Source: Marinobacter pelagius (GTDB taxonomy: Bacteria; Pseudomonadota; Gammaproteobacteria; Pseudomonadales; Oleiphilaceae). Taken from it: 64,000 nucleotides of DNA. The DNA lies in NCBI RefSeq assembly GCF_003315345.1, contig NZ_QNRO01000001.1:186001-250000 (forward strand), given 5' to 3'. The position numbers were made by a program, and so were the translations under genes. A model generated the notes under the pieces. That model was not told where the DNA came from. It saw nothing but the letters and a program-made list of their open reading frames with translations, and searched no databases. This document shows, in pieces, positions 17,458 through 27,113 of this stretch. Position 1 is the first letter of the stretch; every line of letters begins with the position of its first letter.

Positions 17458-19188
17458 ATGACACCGAAAAAGATTCTGCGTCGCCCCCGGCCGGATAATG
17501 TGCCGGCCTGGGGGCAAAACCTGCCTCCCCTGCTGCGCCGCCTCTATGCGGCCCGTGGCGTCACCTCCGATGAGCAGCTCAGTTATACCCTGAAGCACCT
17601 GGCGTCACCGCTGCAGTTGCGTGGCATCGACCGTGCCGTGGAGCTGCTGGCCGAGGCCATCGACCGGCAGCAGAGGGTGCTGGTACTGGGGGATTTCGAT
17701 GCGGATGGTGCCACCAGTACTGCCGTGGCCATGCTCGGTTTGTCCATGTTGGGGCTGGGAAATATCGATTTCCGGGTGCCCAGCCGGTTCGCGGATGGTT
17801 ACGGCCTGACCCCCGGCATCATTGAGCGTCTGAAAGAAGAGGGCGAATTGCCGGATCTGCTGGTGACCGTCGACAACGGTATCTCGGCTATCGAGGGCGT
17901 CAGGGTGGCAAGGGATATGGGTATCCGGGTCGTGGTCACCGATCACCACCTGGCCGGCGAGGTGCTGCCGGATGCCGATGCCATCGTCAATCCCAATCAG
18001 CCGGGCTGCCCGTTCCTGAGCAAGAACGCCGCCGGGGTAGGTGTGATGTTCTACGTGCTCACCGCCCTGCGTAAGCACCTGCGGGAGATTGGCAGGCTGC
18101 CTCAGCCGGAGCCGAACCTCGGCTGTCTGCTCGATCTGGTAGCCCTGGGCACGGTGGCGGACGTGGTGCCGCTGGATCACAACAATCGCATTTTCGTGGA
18201 GCAGGGGCTGCGCCGGATCCGGCAGGGTGAGGCGAGGCCGGGCATACTGGCACTGCTGGAAGTGGCCGGTCGCGACCATGCCCACATCAGTTCCACCGAT
18301 CTCGGTTTTGTCGTCGGGCCGCGTCTCAATGCCGCCGGTCGCCTGGACGATATGAGCGTGGGTATTGCCTGTCTGCTGGCGGACAATCCGGATGAAGCCC
18401 GGCGCCTGGCCCGGGAGCTGGATACCTTCAACCGGGAGCGCCGCACCATCGAGCGGGACATGAAGAGCCAGGCCCAGGAGCTGCTGGCGTCCATGTCCCT
18501 GGATACCGATGGTCTGCCCTGGGGGTTGGCCCTGTTCGATCCCGACTGGCACCAGGGCGTGATCGGTATCCTCGCTGCGCGAATCCGTGAGCAGACCCAT
18601 CGGCCCACCATTGCCTTTGCACCGGATGACGATGGCGAGCACATCAAGGGGTCGGCTCGCTCGATTCCGGGCCTGCACATCCGTGATGCCCTGGCCGTGG
18701 TGGACGCCCGCCATCCCGGGCTGCTGAAAAAATACGGGGGCCACGCCATGGCCGCCGGCATGACCATCGCCAAAGAAGACCTGGATGCCTTCAGCGACGC
18801 GTTCGACACGGCGGTGCGGGATGCGCTTACTCCGGAGGACCTGGAGGCGGCCATTATCACCGATGGCCCGCTGGGCGCCGATGAGCTGAACCTGGATACC
18901 GCTTACTTGCTGAAGCGGGCCGGCCCCTGGGGGCAGCATTTCCCGGAGCCGGTGTTTGATGGTGAATTCCAGGTGGTAAGCCAGCGCATTGTCGGGGAAA
19001 ACCATCTGAAACTGGTGCTGCAACCGGCGGACGGCGGCGGAATCATCGACGGCATTGCCTTCAATACCGGGCCGGAAGTGCCGGATTACACCCGCTCGGG
19101 GGCAAGACTGGTGTACAAGCCGGATGCCAATACCTTTCGGGGGAGGACGAATCTGCAGTTGCTGGTGGATTACATCGAAGCCTTATAG
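17458..19188 (+). CDS. recJ: Single-stranded-DNA-specific 5'-3' exonuclease RecJ
   Basis: Resects 5' ends in RecF-pathway recombination, mismatch repair and base excision. The 576-residue protein carries DHH-family motifs: DFDADG at 79-84, TVDNG, TDHH at 161-164, and the DHHA1-type GGHAMAAGM near 421; a carboxy-terminal OB-like domain follows. It starts six bases after thrC, so it may be read through from hom-thrC. Downstream is a repeat-family palindrome and then prfB, the recJ-prfB-lysS order common in gammaproteobacteria. Confidence 0.96.
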   Translation: MTPKKILRRPRPDNVPAWGQNLPPLLRRLYAARGVTSDEQLSYTLKHLASPLQLRGIDRAVELLAEAIDRQQRVLVLGDFDADGATSTAVAMLGLSMLGLGNIDFRVPSRFADGYGLTPGIIERLKEEGELPDLLVTVDNGISAIEGVRVARDMGIRVVVTDHHLAGEVLPDADAIVNPNQPGCPFLSKNAAGVGVMFYVLTALRKHLREIGRLPQPEPNLGCLLDLVALGTVADVVPLDHNNRIFVEQGLRRIRQGEARPGILALLEVAGRDHAHISSTDLGFVVGPRLNAAGRLDDMSVGIACLLADNPDEARRLARELDTFNRERRTIERDMKSQAQELLASMSLDTDGLPWGLALFDPDWHQGVIGILAARIREQTHRPTIAFAPDDDGEHIKGSARSIPGLHIRDALAVVDARHPGLLKKYGGHAMAAGMTIAKEDLDAFSDAFDTAVRDALTPEDLEAAIITDGPLGADELNLDTAYLLKRAGPWGQHFPEPVFDGEFQVVSQRIVGENHLKLVLQPADGGGIIDGIAFNTGPEVPDYTRSGARLVYKPDANTFRGRTNLQLLVDYIEAL

Positions 19189-19196
19189 GTGAAAAT

Positions 19197-19226
19197 GGGG
19201 TCTGACCCCATGCGGGGTCAGACCCC
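19197..19226. repeat. 30-bp palindromic repeat, copy 1
   Basis: Two 13-base arms, GGGGTCTGACCCC (19197-19209) and GGGGTCAGACCCC (19214-19226), are reverse complements around ATGC; each arm is itself nearly palindromic. It begins eight bases after the recJ stop. It belongs to the same family as the two elements after lysS (22058 and 22102). It could also act as a transcript-ending or RNA-stabilising hairpin, but no T-tract follows. Confidence 0.85.
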
Positions 19227-19266
19227 GGATTTACCATCGCAATTCCGTGGTACGGCTGATTTAAGC

Positions 19267-19289
19267 GCGGAATTCCGGTAGAATTCCGC
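19267..19289. repeat. 9-bp perfect inverted repeat in the prfB leader
   Basis: GCGGAATTC (19267-19275) and GAATTCCGC (19281-19289) flank five bases. A TAGAAT at 19279-19284 within it could be a -10 box. It lies 41 bases before the prfB start, so it is a candidate operator or leader hairpin. Confidence 0.55.
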
Positions 19290-19330
19290 CTCTGTTTTAC
19301 ACCCCATTTGCCAAAGCGAGAAAGGGTTTC

Positions 19331-20426
19331 ATGGAAATCAATCCCATAGTGACGAAGATCAAAGAGCTTCGCGAGCGCACTGAAGCGCTGAGGGGGTATC
19401 TTTGACTATGATCAGCGTAGTGAACGTCTGGTCGAAGTAGAGCGGGAACTCGAACAACCCAGCGTCTGGGACGACCCTGAGCGGGCCCAGGGTCTGGGTA
19501 AGGAACGGTCGGACCTGGAGCTGATCGTCCACACCATCGACAACCTCTCCACCGGCCTCAGCGATGCTGAAAGCCTGCTGGAGATGGCGGTCGAGGAAGA
19601 CGACGAAGGCACTGTTGACGAGATCCAGTCTGATCTGGACGCGCTTGATGGTGAACTGCAGAAGCTGGAATTCCGCCGCATGTTCTCCGGCGAGATGGAC
19701 GCCAACAACGCCTACCTGGACATCCAGGCCGGCTCCGGTGGTACCGAAGCCCAGGACTGGGCCAACATGCTGTTGCGCATGTATCTGCGCTGGGCCGAGC
19801 GCCGTGGTTTCAAGGCGGAGATTGTCGAACTGCAGGAAGGGGACGTGGCCGGCATCAAAAGTGCCACCGTCCACATCCAGGGCGACTATGCCTACGGCTG
19901 GCTGCGCACCGAAACCGGCGTGCACCGCCTGGTGCGCAAGTCCCCGTTCGATTCCGGTAACCGTCGCCACACCTCGTTCTCTTCCGTGTTTGTCTCGCCG
20001 GAAGTGGATGACAGTTTCGAGATCGAGATCAACCCGGCCGATCTGCGGGTGGACGTCTACCGTGCCTCCGGTGCCGGTGGTCAGCACGTCAACCGAACCG
20101 AGTCCGCCGTGCGACTTACCCACAACCCGACCGGTATCGTGGTGGCCTGTCAGGCTGGCCGAAGCCAGCACCAGAACAAAGACCAGGCCATGAAGCAGTT
20201 GAAGGCCAAGCTCTTCGAGCGTGAGATGCAGCTACGCAACGCCGAGAAGCAGAAGGCGGAGGATGCCAAGGCCGATATCGGCTGGGGCAGCCAGATCCGC
20301 TCCTATGTCCTCGATGACAGCCGGATCAAGGACCTGCGCACCAAAGTGGAAACCAGCAACACCCAGGCGGTTCTGGACGGCGATATCGACAAGTTCATTG
20401 AAGCCAGCCTGAAGATGGCGCTGTAA
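19331..20426 (+). CDS. prfB: Peptide chain release factor 2, made by programmed +1 frameshift
   Basis: Recognises UGA and UAA and releases the finished peptide. The first 24 codons (19331-19402) end at an in-frame TGA (19403-19405). Skipping T19403 moves reading to 19404-20426, giving 364 residues. The site is the classic one: an internal Shine-Dalgarno-like AGGGGG at 19391-19396, then CTT TGA C. The SPF codon-recognition motif (KSPFDSG) and the catalytic GGQ ([12 protein letters not shown]) are intact. RF2 shortage makes ribosomes pause at TGA and shift, so the protein autoregulates; this is known for E. coli and inferred here. lysS follows after 59 bases. Confidence 0.97.
19391..19406 (+). 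promoter_or_regulatory. prfB: Programmed +1 ribosomal frameshift site of prfB
   Basis: AGGGGG TAT CTT TGA C: a Shine-Dalgarno-like element three bases before the slippery CTT, then the UGA stop followed by C, a weak termination context. As far as I recall it is the same sequence as in E. coli. Confidence 0.97.
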
Positions 20427-20485
20427 CCGGCGCCATTCTCGTCCAACCCGACTAAACCGGACAATCCGAATCCTAGTGAGCCAAC

Positions 20486-22027
20486 ATGACTGAACACACC
20501 CAACACGCCGCACAGCACGAGGACAACAAGCTGATTGCCGAGCGCCGCGCCAAACTGGCTGACATGCGCCGCCACGGCCATCCGTTCCCCAATGACTTCC
20601 GTCGCGATGCCACCGCTGCCGAACTGCAGGAGAAATATGGTGACAGGAGCAAGGAGGAGCTGGAGCAGCTTGATATCAAGGTGGCCATCGCTGGCCGCAT
20701 GATGCTGGACCGCAAGGCGTTCAAGGTGGTGCAGGACATGACCGGTCGCATCCAGGTCTACGCCACCAAGGATGTCCAGAAGGAGACCAAGCACTGGGAT
20801 CTGGGGGATATCATTGGCGTCCGGGGCACCCTCTCGAAGTCTGGCAAAGGTGATCTTTACGTCACCATGGACGAATACGTGCTGCTGACCAAATCCCTGC
20901 GGCCGCTGCCAGAGAAGCACAAGGGCCTGACCGACATGGAGGCCCGCTACCGGCATCGCTATGTGGACCTGATGGTCAACGAGGAAACTCGCAAGACCTT
21001 CCAGATCCGCACGCGGTTGATCAACAGCATGCGCAACTACTTCAATGCCCGTGGTTTCATGGAAGTGGAAACCCCGATGCTGCAGGTGATTCCCGGTGGC
21101 GCCACGGCCCGTCCGTTCGTGACGCATCACAATGCCCTGGGCATCGACATGTACATGCGCATCGCGCCGGAACTCTTCCTCAAGCGGCTGGTGGTTGGCG
21201 GCTTCGAACGGGTGTTCGAGATCAACCGCAACTTCCGTAACGAAGGACTCTCCACCCGGCACAACCCCGAGTTCACCATGGTGGAGTTCTACCAGGCGTA
21301 TGCGGATTACAACGATCTGATGGATCTGACCGAGGACATGCTCCGGCAGATTACCAGGGAAGTGCTGGGCACCACCACGGTGGTCAACACCCGCGAGCTG
21401 GCCAACGGCGAAACCGAGACCGTGGAGTACGATTTCGGCATGCCGTTCAAGCGTATGACCGTGGTCGAGGCGATTCTGGAGCACAACCCGGACATTCAGG
21501 CGGGTCAGCTGGGCGATGAAGCCAGTGCCCGCCGGGTGGCGGATGGGCTGGGTATCCAGCTCAAGGATACCTGGGGCCTCGGCAAGGTGCTGGTGGAGAT
21601 CTTCGAGGCAACCGCCGAGCACCTGCTGGTGCAGCCGACGTTCATCACCGACTACCCGAAGGAAGTCTCGCCGCTGGCCCGTTGCAAGGACAGTGATCCG
21701 TTCGTCACCGAGCGTTTCGAGTTCTTCGTGGGTGGTCGCGAGCTGGCTAACGGCTTCTCGGAGCTTAATGACGCGGAAGACCAGGCCGAACGTTTCCACG
21801 CCCAGGTGGCGGAAAAGGACGCCGGGGATGACGAGGCCATGTTCTATGACGAGGACTACGTCATGGCCCTGGAGTACGGCCTGCCCCCCACTGCCGGTGA
21901 GGGTATCGGTATCGACCGTCTGGCCATGCTGCTGACCGATTCGCCGTCCATCCGCGACGTCATCCTGTTCCCGCACATGCGCCCGGAGCACAAGGTCGAG
22001 CACCATCAGGCGGAAGACGAGGAATAA
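20486..22027 (+). CDS. lysS: Lysyl-tRNA synthetase, class II
   Basis: Charges tRNA-Lys. The 513 residues have a charged amino-terminal helix, an OB-fold anticodon-binding domain (about 70-180, with [16 protein letters not shown]) and the class II catalytic core: motif 1 with [10 protein letters not shown], motif 2 with [23 protein letters not shown] and motif 3 near the end with [12 protein letters not shown]. It lies 59 bases after prfB. Downstream are two palindromic repeats before ung. Confidence 0.98.
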   Translation: MTEHTQHAAQHEDNKLIAERRAKLADMRRHGHPFPNDFRRDATAAELQEKYGDRSKEELEQLDIKVAIAGRMMLDRKAFKVVQDMTGRIQVYATKDVQKETKHWDLGDIIGVRGTLSKSGKGDLYVTMDEYVLLTKSLRPLPEKHKGLTDMEARYRHRYVDLMVNEETRKTFQIRTRLINSMRNYFNARGFMEVETPMLQVIPGGATARPFVTHHNALGIDMYMRIAPELFLKRLVVGGFERVFEINRNFRNEGLSTRHNPEFTMVEFYQAYADYNDLMDLTEDMLRQITREVLGTTTVVNTRELANGETETVEYDFGMPFKRMTVVEAILEHNPDIQAGQLGDEASARRVADGLGIQLKDTWGLGKVLVEIFEATAEHLLVQPTFITDYPKEVSPLARCKDSDPFVTERFEFFVGGRELANGFSELNDAEDQAERFHAQVAEKDAGDDEAMFYDEDYVMALEYGLPPTAGEGIGIDRLAMLLTDSPSIRDVILFPHMRPEHKVEHHQAEDEE

Positions 22028-22057
22028 CCGGTCAAACCCGGGGAAGGTCCCGAAGAC

Positions 22058-22087
22058 GGGGTCAGATGAAAGCTTTCATCTGACCCC
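22058..22087. repeat. 30-bp palindromic repeat, copy 2 (perfect)
   Basis: GGGGTCAGATGAAAG followed directly by its exact reverse complement; no loop. The right flank CATTTTCAC continues a 14-base match, inverted, to the left flank of copy 1: GACCCCATTTTCAC at 22082-22095 against GTGAAAATGGGGTC at 19189-19202. It lies 30 bases after lysS. Confidence 0.9.
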
Positions 22088-22101
22088 ATTTTCACAACTC
22101 C

Positions 22102-22131
22102 GGGGTCTGATGAACGTTTTCATCTGACCCC
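22102..22131. repeat. 30-bp palindromic repeat, copy 3 (imperfect)
   Basis: The same family as copy 2, 14 bases further on: GGGGTCTGATGAACG with TTTTCATCTGACCCC. Three arm positions do not pair. It ends 37 bases before the ung start. Confidence 0.85.
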
Positions 22132-22168
22132 AACTTTAACCAACCCAGCGATCACCCAGGAGTCGGCC

Positions 22169-22915
22169 ATGCACCCCGCCCAAACCCTGGCCAGCCAGCT
22201 CAAACCCGGACGTGGCTGGGACCACCACCTCGCCGGCGAATTCAGCCAGCCCTACATGCAGCAGCTGGCGGAGTTTCTGGCGGCGGAAGAGCAGGCCGGC
22301 AAGGTGATCTACCCACCCAGCTCCCATTGCTTCAATGCCCTCAACAGCACGCCGCTCGACAAAGTGGAAGTAGTGATCCTCGGACAGGACCCTTACCACG
22401 GCCCCGGTCAGGCCCATGGCCTGTGTTTCTCGGTGCGTCCGGAGGTTCCGGTTCCACCCTCCCTGGTCAATATCTTCAAGGAAATCCGGGATGATCTGGG
22501 GATCGAGCCGCCGGATCATGGCTGCCTCCAGCCGTGGGCCGAGCGCAGGGTGTTGTTGCTGAACAGCGTTCTGACGGTATTGCAGGGACAGGCCGGCGCC
22601 CATCAGGGCAAGGGTTGGGAAACCTTTACCGACAAAGTGATTGAAACCGTCAACCGGGAACGCGACGGCGTGGTATTCCTGCTCTGGGGCAGTTACGCCC
22701 GGAAAAAGGGCCAGCATATCGATCGTAACCGGCACCTGGTGCTGGAGGGCCCGCATCCGTCGCCCCTCAGTGCCTACCGGGGCTTTTTCGGCTGCAAACA
22801 CTTCTCCCGAGCCAACGAATGGCTCGAGGGCAACGGGCAGCCGCCCATCGACTGGTCGCTGCCCGCCAAAGAGGAGCTGATTGCCCGCTATCGGAAACCG
22901 GTATCAGCCTGCTGA
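22169..22915 (+). CDS. ung: Uracil-DNA glycosylase
   Basis: Removes uracil from DNA at the start of base excision repair. The 248 residues contain the water-activating GQDPYHGP (catalytic D74), the LLLNSVLTV uracil-binding strand, and the [13 protein letters not shown] loop whose H196 stabilises the leaving uracil. These are family 1 (UNG) motifs. It is preceded by the repeat pair and its 3' end overlaps ygfZ on the other strand by 12 bases. Confidence 0.97.
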   Translation: MHPAQTLASQLKPGRGWDHHLAGEFSQPYMQQLAEFLAAEEQAGKVIYPPSSHCFNALNSTPLDKVEVVILGQDPYHGPGQAHGLCFSVRPEVPVPPSLVNIFKEIRDDLGIEPPDHGCLQPWAERRVLLLNSVLTVLQGQAGAHQGKGWETFTDKVIETVNRERDGVVFLLWGSYARKKGQHIDRNRHLVLEGPHPSPLSAYRGFFGCKHFSRANEWLEGNGQPPIDWSLPAKEELIARYRKPVSAC

Positions 22916-23899
22916 AGGCTCCTGATCATCCCCTTGCTCACGCTCCGGCACGGCATAGGGCAGGGGCAGGACAGTCAGGTTGTTGCCCTCTGCCGTCAGC
23001 GGCTGATCCGCGGCATCGTGGCGAACCACCGCCAGCAATTCCACCGAGCCATCGTTGAACCGCACACGGTTCACCACCGTCCCGACGCTTCGGCCGTCCA
23101 TTTTTATATCCGCGCCGGGTGTGACATCGCCGGCACTGCGGAACCGGAACAGGCTTTTCTTCAGCTGCCCGAGGAAGTGCATGCGCGCAATAACCTCCTG
23201 ACCGGTATAGCAGCCCTTCTTGAAATGGATGCCGCCCAGGTGCTGTAGGTTGAGCATCTGCGGCACAAACGCTTCCCGGCTTGCCTCATCGAGGGCGGGA
23301 ACACCGGCGGCGATCTCGGTTGCGTGCCAGTCGGCCAGTGACAGCTCCGGGGCGCCCGCGAAATCCGGGGATTCACCGGAGGTCTGCCAGAGTTCGTAGC
23401 GTTCGAGACCACGTTCGTCGGATTCAACGCGGATCAGGAGTCCCGACTTGATCCCGAGAACGTCACCCGCAGCCTGGAGCCCGGAAACATCCCCGCCAGC
23501 GGCTGCACGTGCCGTGTCCTGCCCGAGGATGCCCCAGATTACACCCTGATCCAGGGTCTCCATGGTCGTGCCCCGAAACAGCATCAGGTATTTCCGTAGC
23601 TGGGTCAGCGTCTGGTCCGCCAGTGCCTTCGGGAGATCCAGAACAACGCTGTCCCCGTCCCGCGCCAGTCGCGTCAGACAGTAGGCCCTGCCCTTCGGGC
23701 TGCTGGCGGCTGCGCGAAGGGCGCGATCACCGGTGACTTCCTCGAGGTGCTGGCTGAACTGGCCCTGGAGAAACTTGTCGGTTCCGGGGCCGGAAACCCC
23801 CACCAGGATCCGGTCGGAGAGCCTGGCATAGCCCCGGTCGGGTAGCGGCAGGCTGGCGGTTTCTGGTTGCGTGGGGGCAGCAGTATCCGTGTCGGTCAT
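22904..23899 (-). CDS. ygfZ: YgfZ/GcvT-family Fe-S cluster assembly factor
   Basis: A folate-dependent factor that helps build or repair Fe-S enzymes such as MiaB in E. coli. The 331-residue protein contains the family signature [18 protein letters not shown] with the conserved Cys, and an amino-terminal GcvT-like fold. I chose the ATG at 23899 (MTDTDTAAP); the open frame reaches to 23995 but overlaps the ygfX gene and that extension has no family character. It is last of the reverse run nadB-sdhE-ygfX-ygfZ. Confidence 0.92.
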   Translation of the reverse strand: MTDTDTAAPTQPETASLPLPDRGYARLSDRILVGVSGPGTDKFLQGQFSQHLEEVTGDRALRAAASSPKGRAYCLTRLARDGDSVVLDLPKALADQTLTQLRKYLMLFRGTTMETLDQGVIWGILGQDTARAAAGGDVSGLQAAGDVLGIKSGLLIRVESDERGLERYELWQTSGESPDFAGAPELSLADWHATEIAAGVPALDEASREAFVPQMLNLQHLGGIHFKKGCYTGQEVIARMHFLGQLKKSLFRFRSAGDVTPGADIKMDGRSVGTVVNRVRFNDGSVELLAVVRHDAADQPLTAEGNNLTVLPLPYAVPEREQGDDQEPSAG

Positions 23900-23918
23900 G
23901 GAAACTCCGGGTGGTGAA

Positions 23919-24380
23919 TCAGTTGGACGACTGCGACTGGCCCAGGCGCAGCCACTGGCGCAACCTGCGGAACTGGTCCGGGCAGACGTTGCCACCAGGC
24001 AATGGCTCAGGGGCCAGGAGAATCAGATAGTACGCCTCTAATCTGGAGCCTGTCGGGCGAAGTTTCAAGAGCGTCAGCATCGGGCCGAGCCGACTGCTGC
24101 GACAGGGCTGGACCGGAATGGCCTCCCGCCCGGTAACTCTTGCCTGCAGCTGACCGTCTTCCAGCGCCAGCCCGGTAACCGAGCGTTTGCCGCGTAGCAG
24201 GCCAAAGCGGCGAAAGTGCAGGAGCGCACCGGCGCCGGCCACGGGGATGAAGAATAGCATCCAGGGCCGGCTTTCGGTGGCTGCGGTCAGCACGAAGGCC
24301 AGCAGTGCCAGCCAGGGCAGGGTCGCAATCAGGCCGGCACTGACAGAGGGGGTCAGCCGGAGATCAATCCGGCTGGACAC
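23919..24380 (-). CDS. ygfX: YgfX-like membrane protein
   Basis: A 153-residue protein with two membrane segments in its first 55 residues, then a basic, soluble tail. Position directly after sdhE and the two-helix topology match YgfX (CptA), which in E. coli has been described as a membrane partner of SdhE. It starts with GTG at 24380 and overlaps the sdhE end by 17 bases, suggesting coupled translation. Sequence conservation in this family is low, so the call depends partly on context. Confidence 0.72.
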   Translation of the reverse strand: MSSRIDLRLTPSVSAGLIATLPWLALLAFVLTAATESRPWMLFFIPVAGAGALLHFRRFGLLRGKRSVTGLALEDGQLQARVTGREAIPVQPCRSSRLGPMLTLLKLRPTGSRLEAYYLILLAPEPLPGGNVCPDQFRRLRQWLRLGQSQSSN

Positions 24381-24636
24381 GGTTCAGGATCATGTCGACG
24401 ATGCGCTGGAGATCCGGGTCTTCGGGCCGGCTGCGCTGCATGAACCACTCGAACATATCGGTGTCCTCGCAGCTCAGCAGTTTCTGGTAGCGGGCCTGGT
24501 CCTCGGGCTCAAGGTTGCGGTAAACCTCTTCCACGAAGGGCACCAGGAGTACATCAAGCTCCAGCATACCGCGGCGGCTGTGCCACCAGAGGCGCTTGAA
24601 CTCGGGGTTGTCGGGCACGTTGGGGGTATTGGACAT
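24364..24636 (-). CDS. sdhE: FAD assembly factor SdhE
   Basis: Promotes covalent attachment of FAD to succinate dehydrogenase SdhA. The 90 residues carry the family RGxxE motif (R22-G-M-L-E26) inside [15 protein letters not shown], and the later [13 protein letters not shown] segment. It lies 35 bases after nadB, whose product is also a flavoprotein of the SdhA/FrdA superfamily, and overlaps ygfX. Confidence 0.95.
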   Translation of the reverse strand: MSNTPNVPDNPEFKRLWWHSRRGMLELDVLLVPFVEEVYRNLEPEDQARYQKLLSCEDTDMFEWFMQRSRPEDPDLQRIVDMILNRVQPD

Positions 24637-24671
24637 AATGATATCGCCAGTTTTCCAGAGAAGTTGAAGGA

Positions 24672-26300
24672 TCAGGGGGCCTGGGTCCGGTAGGTAGTCG
24701 GAACCAGTACCGTATCGCGGGCTTCGTTGAGCAGTCCCGGGTAGTCAAGGGTGTAGTGCAGCCCCCTGCTTTCCCGGCGCTGCAGTGCCGAACAGATGAT
24801 CAGGTCCGCCACCGTGACCAGGTTGCGCAGCTCCAGCAGGTCATTGGAAACCCGGTAGTTGCTGTAGAACTCGCTGATTTCCCGGTCCAGAAGATCGACC
24901 CGGTGCTTGGCACGCTGGAGTCGCTTGGTGGTTCTCACAATGCCGACATAGTCCCACATGAAGTGGCGCAGTTCGTCCCAGTTGTGGGAAATGACAACGT
25001 CCTCGTCGGAGTCCCGGACCTGGCTCTCATCCCACTCCGGGGCTTCCGGGGGCGCCGGGATATCCGATTCCCGGCGGGCAATGTCGGCGGCTGCGGCCCG
25101 GCCATAGACCAGGCACTCCAGCAGGGAATTGCTGGCCATACGGTTGGCACCATGCAGGCCGGTAAAGGCGGCTTCACCGACCGCGTACAGCTGGTTGATG
25201 TCGGTGCGGGCCCGTTCGTCACTGATGATGCCGCCGCAGGTGTAGTGGGCGGCAGGAACCACCGGTATCGGTTCTTTGGTGATGTCGATGCCAAAGCCCA
25301 CGCACTTCTCGTAGATGGTCGGGAAGTGGTGTTTGATGAAGTCCGCCGGCTTGTGGCTGATGTCCAGGTACACGTGGTCCACACCCAGGCGCTTCATCTC
25401 GTGGTCGATGGCCCGGGCAACAATGTCCCGGGGCGCCAGTTCGGCCCGTTCGTCAAACCGGTCCATGAAGCGGGTGCCATCCGGCAGCTTCAGCAATCCA
25501 CCCTCGCCGCGAACCGCCTCGGTGATCAGGAACGATTTGGCGTGCGGATGGTAAAGGCAGGTTGGGTGGAACTGGTTGAATTCCATGTTGGCGACGCGGC
25601 ACCCCGCCCGCCAGGCCATGGCAATACCATCCCCCGAGGCGCCATCGGGATTGGTGGTGTAGCGGTATGCCTTGGAAGCACCCCCGGTGGCGATGACGGT
25701 GAACCGGGCGCGGAAGAGTTCCACATGATTGTCTTCCAGGTTGAGGATGTAGGCCCCCACGCAGCGATTGCCCGGTAGCGACAGTTTCCGGTTGGTGATC
25801 AGGTCCACCGCCACCCGGTTCGACATCAGATGAATGTTGGGTCGCGCCTGCGCCTGGGAGGTCAGAGTGGTGGACACGGCGTGGCCGGTGGCATCGGCGG
25901 CATGGATGATTCGCCGGTGACTGTGCCCGCCCTCGCGGGTCAGGTGGTAGTGCTCGCTGTCATCCTCCCGGGTAAAATCCACCCCGGATTCAATCAGCCA
26001 GTCGATGCTGTCCTTGCTGTTCTCCACAGTGAAGCGCACAGCGTCCTCGTGGCAGAGACCGCCGCCCGCCGCCAGGGTGTCCTGGATATGGTTCTCTACC
26101 GAATCCTTGTCATCAAGCACCGCTGCAATGCCGCCCTGGGCCCACAGTGTGGCGCCACTGCTGATGTCAGCCTTGCTGATGACTCCGATGCTGAGGTGCT
26201 CCGGCAGGTTCAGGGCGACAGTAAGACCGGCAGCTCCACTGCCGATTATGAGAACATCGTATTCGTAGGACTGTGGCATTGGATCGATATCGCGGGCCAT
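24672..26300 (-). CDS. nadB: L-aspartate oxidase
   Basis: Oxidises aspartate to iminoaspartate in NAD synthesis, with FAD. The 542-residue protein begins with the FAD dinucleotide fold GSGAAG (20-25) and has the succinate-dehydrogenase-like [16 protein letters not shown] and HPTCLYHP segments; [13 protein letters not shown] is also typical. A second ATG at 26279 (MPQSYEYDV) would match other NadB starts better, but neither start has a clear ribosome-binding site. It is divergent from the rpoE operon. Confidence 0.96.
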   Translation of the reverse strand: MARDIDPMPQSYEYDVLIIGSGAAGLTVALNLPEHLSIGVISKADISSGATLWAQGGIAAVLDDKDSVENHIQDTLAAGGGLCHEDAVRFTVENSKDSIDWLIESGVDFTREDDSEHYHLTREGGHSHRRIIHAADATGHAVSTTLTSQAQARPNIHLMSNRVAVDLITNRKLSLPGNRCVGAYILNLEDNHVELFRARFTVIATGGASKAYRYTTNPDGASGDGIAMAWRAGCRVANMEFNQFHPTCLYHPHAKSFLITEAVRGEGGLLKLPDGTRFMDRFDERAELAPRDIVARAIDHEMKRLGVDHVYLDISHKPADFIKHHFPTIYEKCVGFGIDITKEPIPVVPAAHYTCGGIISDERARTDINQLYAVGEAAFTGLHGANRMASNSLLECLVYGRAAAADIARRESDIPAPPEAPEWDESQVRDSDEDVVISHNWDELRHFMWDYVGIVRTTKRLQRAKHRVDLLDREISEFYSNYRVSNDLLELRNLVTVADLIICSALQRRESRGLHYTLDYPGLLNEARDTVLVPTTYRTQAP

Positions 26301-26316
26301 AATGTGGACGTGTATT

Positions 26317-26343
26317 GAACTAAACTTTACGCCTGCTGTCTAT
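26317..26343 (+). promoter_or_regulatory. Candidate sigma-E (RpoE/AlgU)-type promoter
   Basis: GAACTA (26317-26322) and TCTAT (26339-26343) are 16 bases apart, close to the sigma-E pattern GAACTT, 16-17 bases, TCNNA. It sits upstream of rpoE, where autoregulated promoters occur in relatives. Confidence 0.4.
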
Positions 26344-26412
26344 TTGGCCTGACGGCGCGCCCCTGTGGAGCGTGCGCCCAAAATGGACAAAAACGGACGC
26401 CGGACAGCAGTA

Positions 26413-27102
26413 ATGACTCAAACAAATCTCGCAACGGCCGAACAGCTGGCCGCAACATCAGGGAAAACCGGCAAACCGTCCATGACGCCTGAACAGAATC
26501 AGACACAGGGTGAGCATTCCGACAGCCAGACGGACCTCCAGCTCGTGCGCAAGGTCCGCAACGGCGATCGGGCGGCTTTCGACCTGCTGGTGGTCAAATA
26601 CCAGACGCGCGTGGCCTCAATCATCAGCCGTTATGTCTACGATTCCCAGGAAGTGATGGACCTGACCCAGGAAACCTTCGTCAAGGCCTATCGCGCCATC
26701 GACCGGTTTCGCGGGGACAGCGCGTTTTACACCTGGCTCTACCGGATCGCGGTCAACACCGCCAAGAACTTTCTGGAGTCCCGGGGCCGGCGCCCGCAGG
26801 CCAGTGCCGATGTCTCCGATGCCGAAAATTTTGATGACGGTATCCGGCTCAGGGATCCCGCTTCTCCGGAACGGTTGTTGCAGCGGGAGCAGTTGCAGGA
26901 GGAGTTGTCCCGGGCTATCGCTGAACTGCCGGAAGAGCTGCGCTCGGCTTTCTTGTTGCGCGAGTACGATGGTCTCAGTTACGAAGACATCGCCAAAATT
27001 CTGGAGTGCCCGATTGGAACCGTGCGTTCCCGTATTTTCCGGGCCCGGGATGCCGTGGATCGGCACCTTGGTCCCTTGCTCAATCATACAGAGACAACTT
27101 GA
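26413..27102 (+). CDS. rpoE: Envelope-stress sigma factor RpoE/AlgU
   Basis: An ECF sigma factor that turns on envelope-stress genes. Region 2 (RNGDRAAFDLLVVKYQ, DLTQETFVKAYRAIDRFRGDSAFYTWLYRIAVN) and region 4 (LPEELRSAFLLREYDGLSYEDIAKILECPIGTVRSRIFRARDAV) are both intact. From ATG 26413 the protein has 229 residues, about 35 more than AlgU, because of a polar Thr/Ala/Gln-rich start; ATG 26482 would give 206 residues. Neither ribosome-binding site is strong. It is first of rpoE-rseA-rseB-rseC-degP. Confidence 0.95.
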   Translation: MTQTNLATAEQLAATSGKTGKPSMTPEQNQTQGEHSDSQTDLQLVRKVRNGDRAAFDLLVVKYQTRVASIISRYVYDSQEVMDLTQETFVKAYRAIDRFRGDSAFYTWLYRIAVNTAKNFLESRGRRPQASADVSDAENFDDGIRLRDPASPERLLQREQLQEELSRAIAELPEELRSAFLLREYDGLSYEDIAKILECPIGTVRSRIFRARDAVDRHLGPLLNHTETT

Positions 27103-27113
27103 GGTAGCATCCA

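Noticed and set aside
19331..19405. prfB as a pseudogene with a nonsense or frameshift mutation
   Set aside because: The stop is the programmed frameshift site, with all its known elements.
19197..22131. The GGGGTC repeats as a CRISPR array
   Set aside because: Only three units, two of them 14 bases apart and one almost 3 kb away, and no regular spacers or cas genes.
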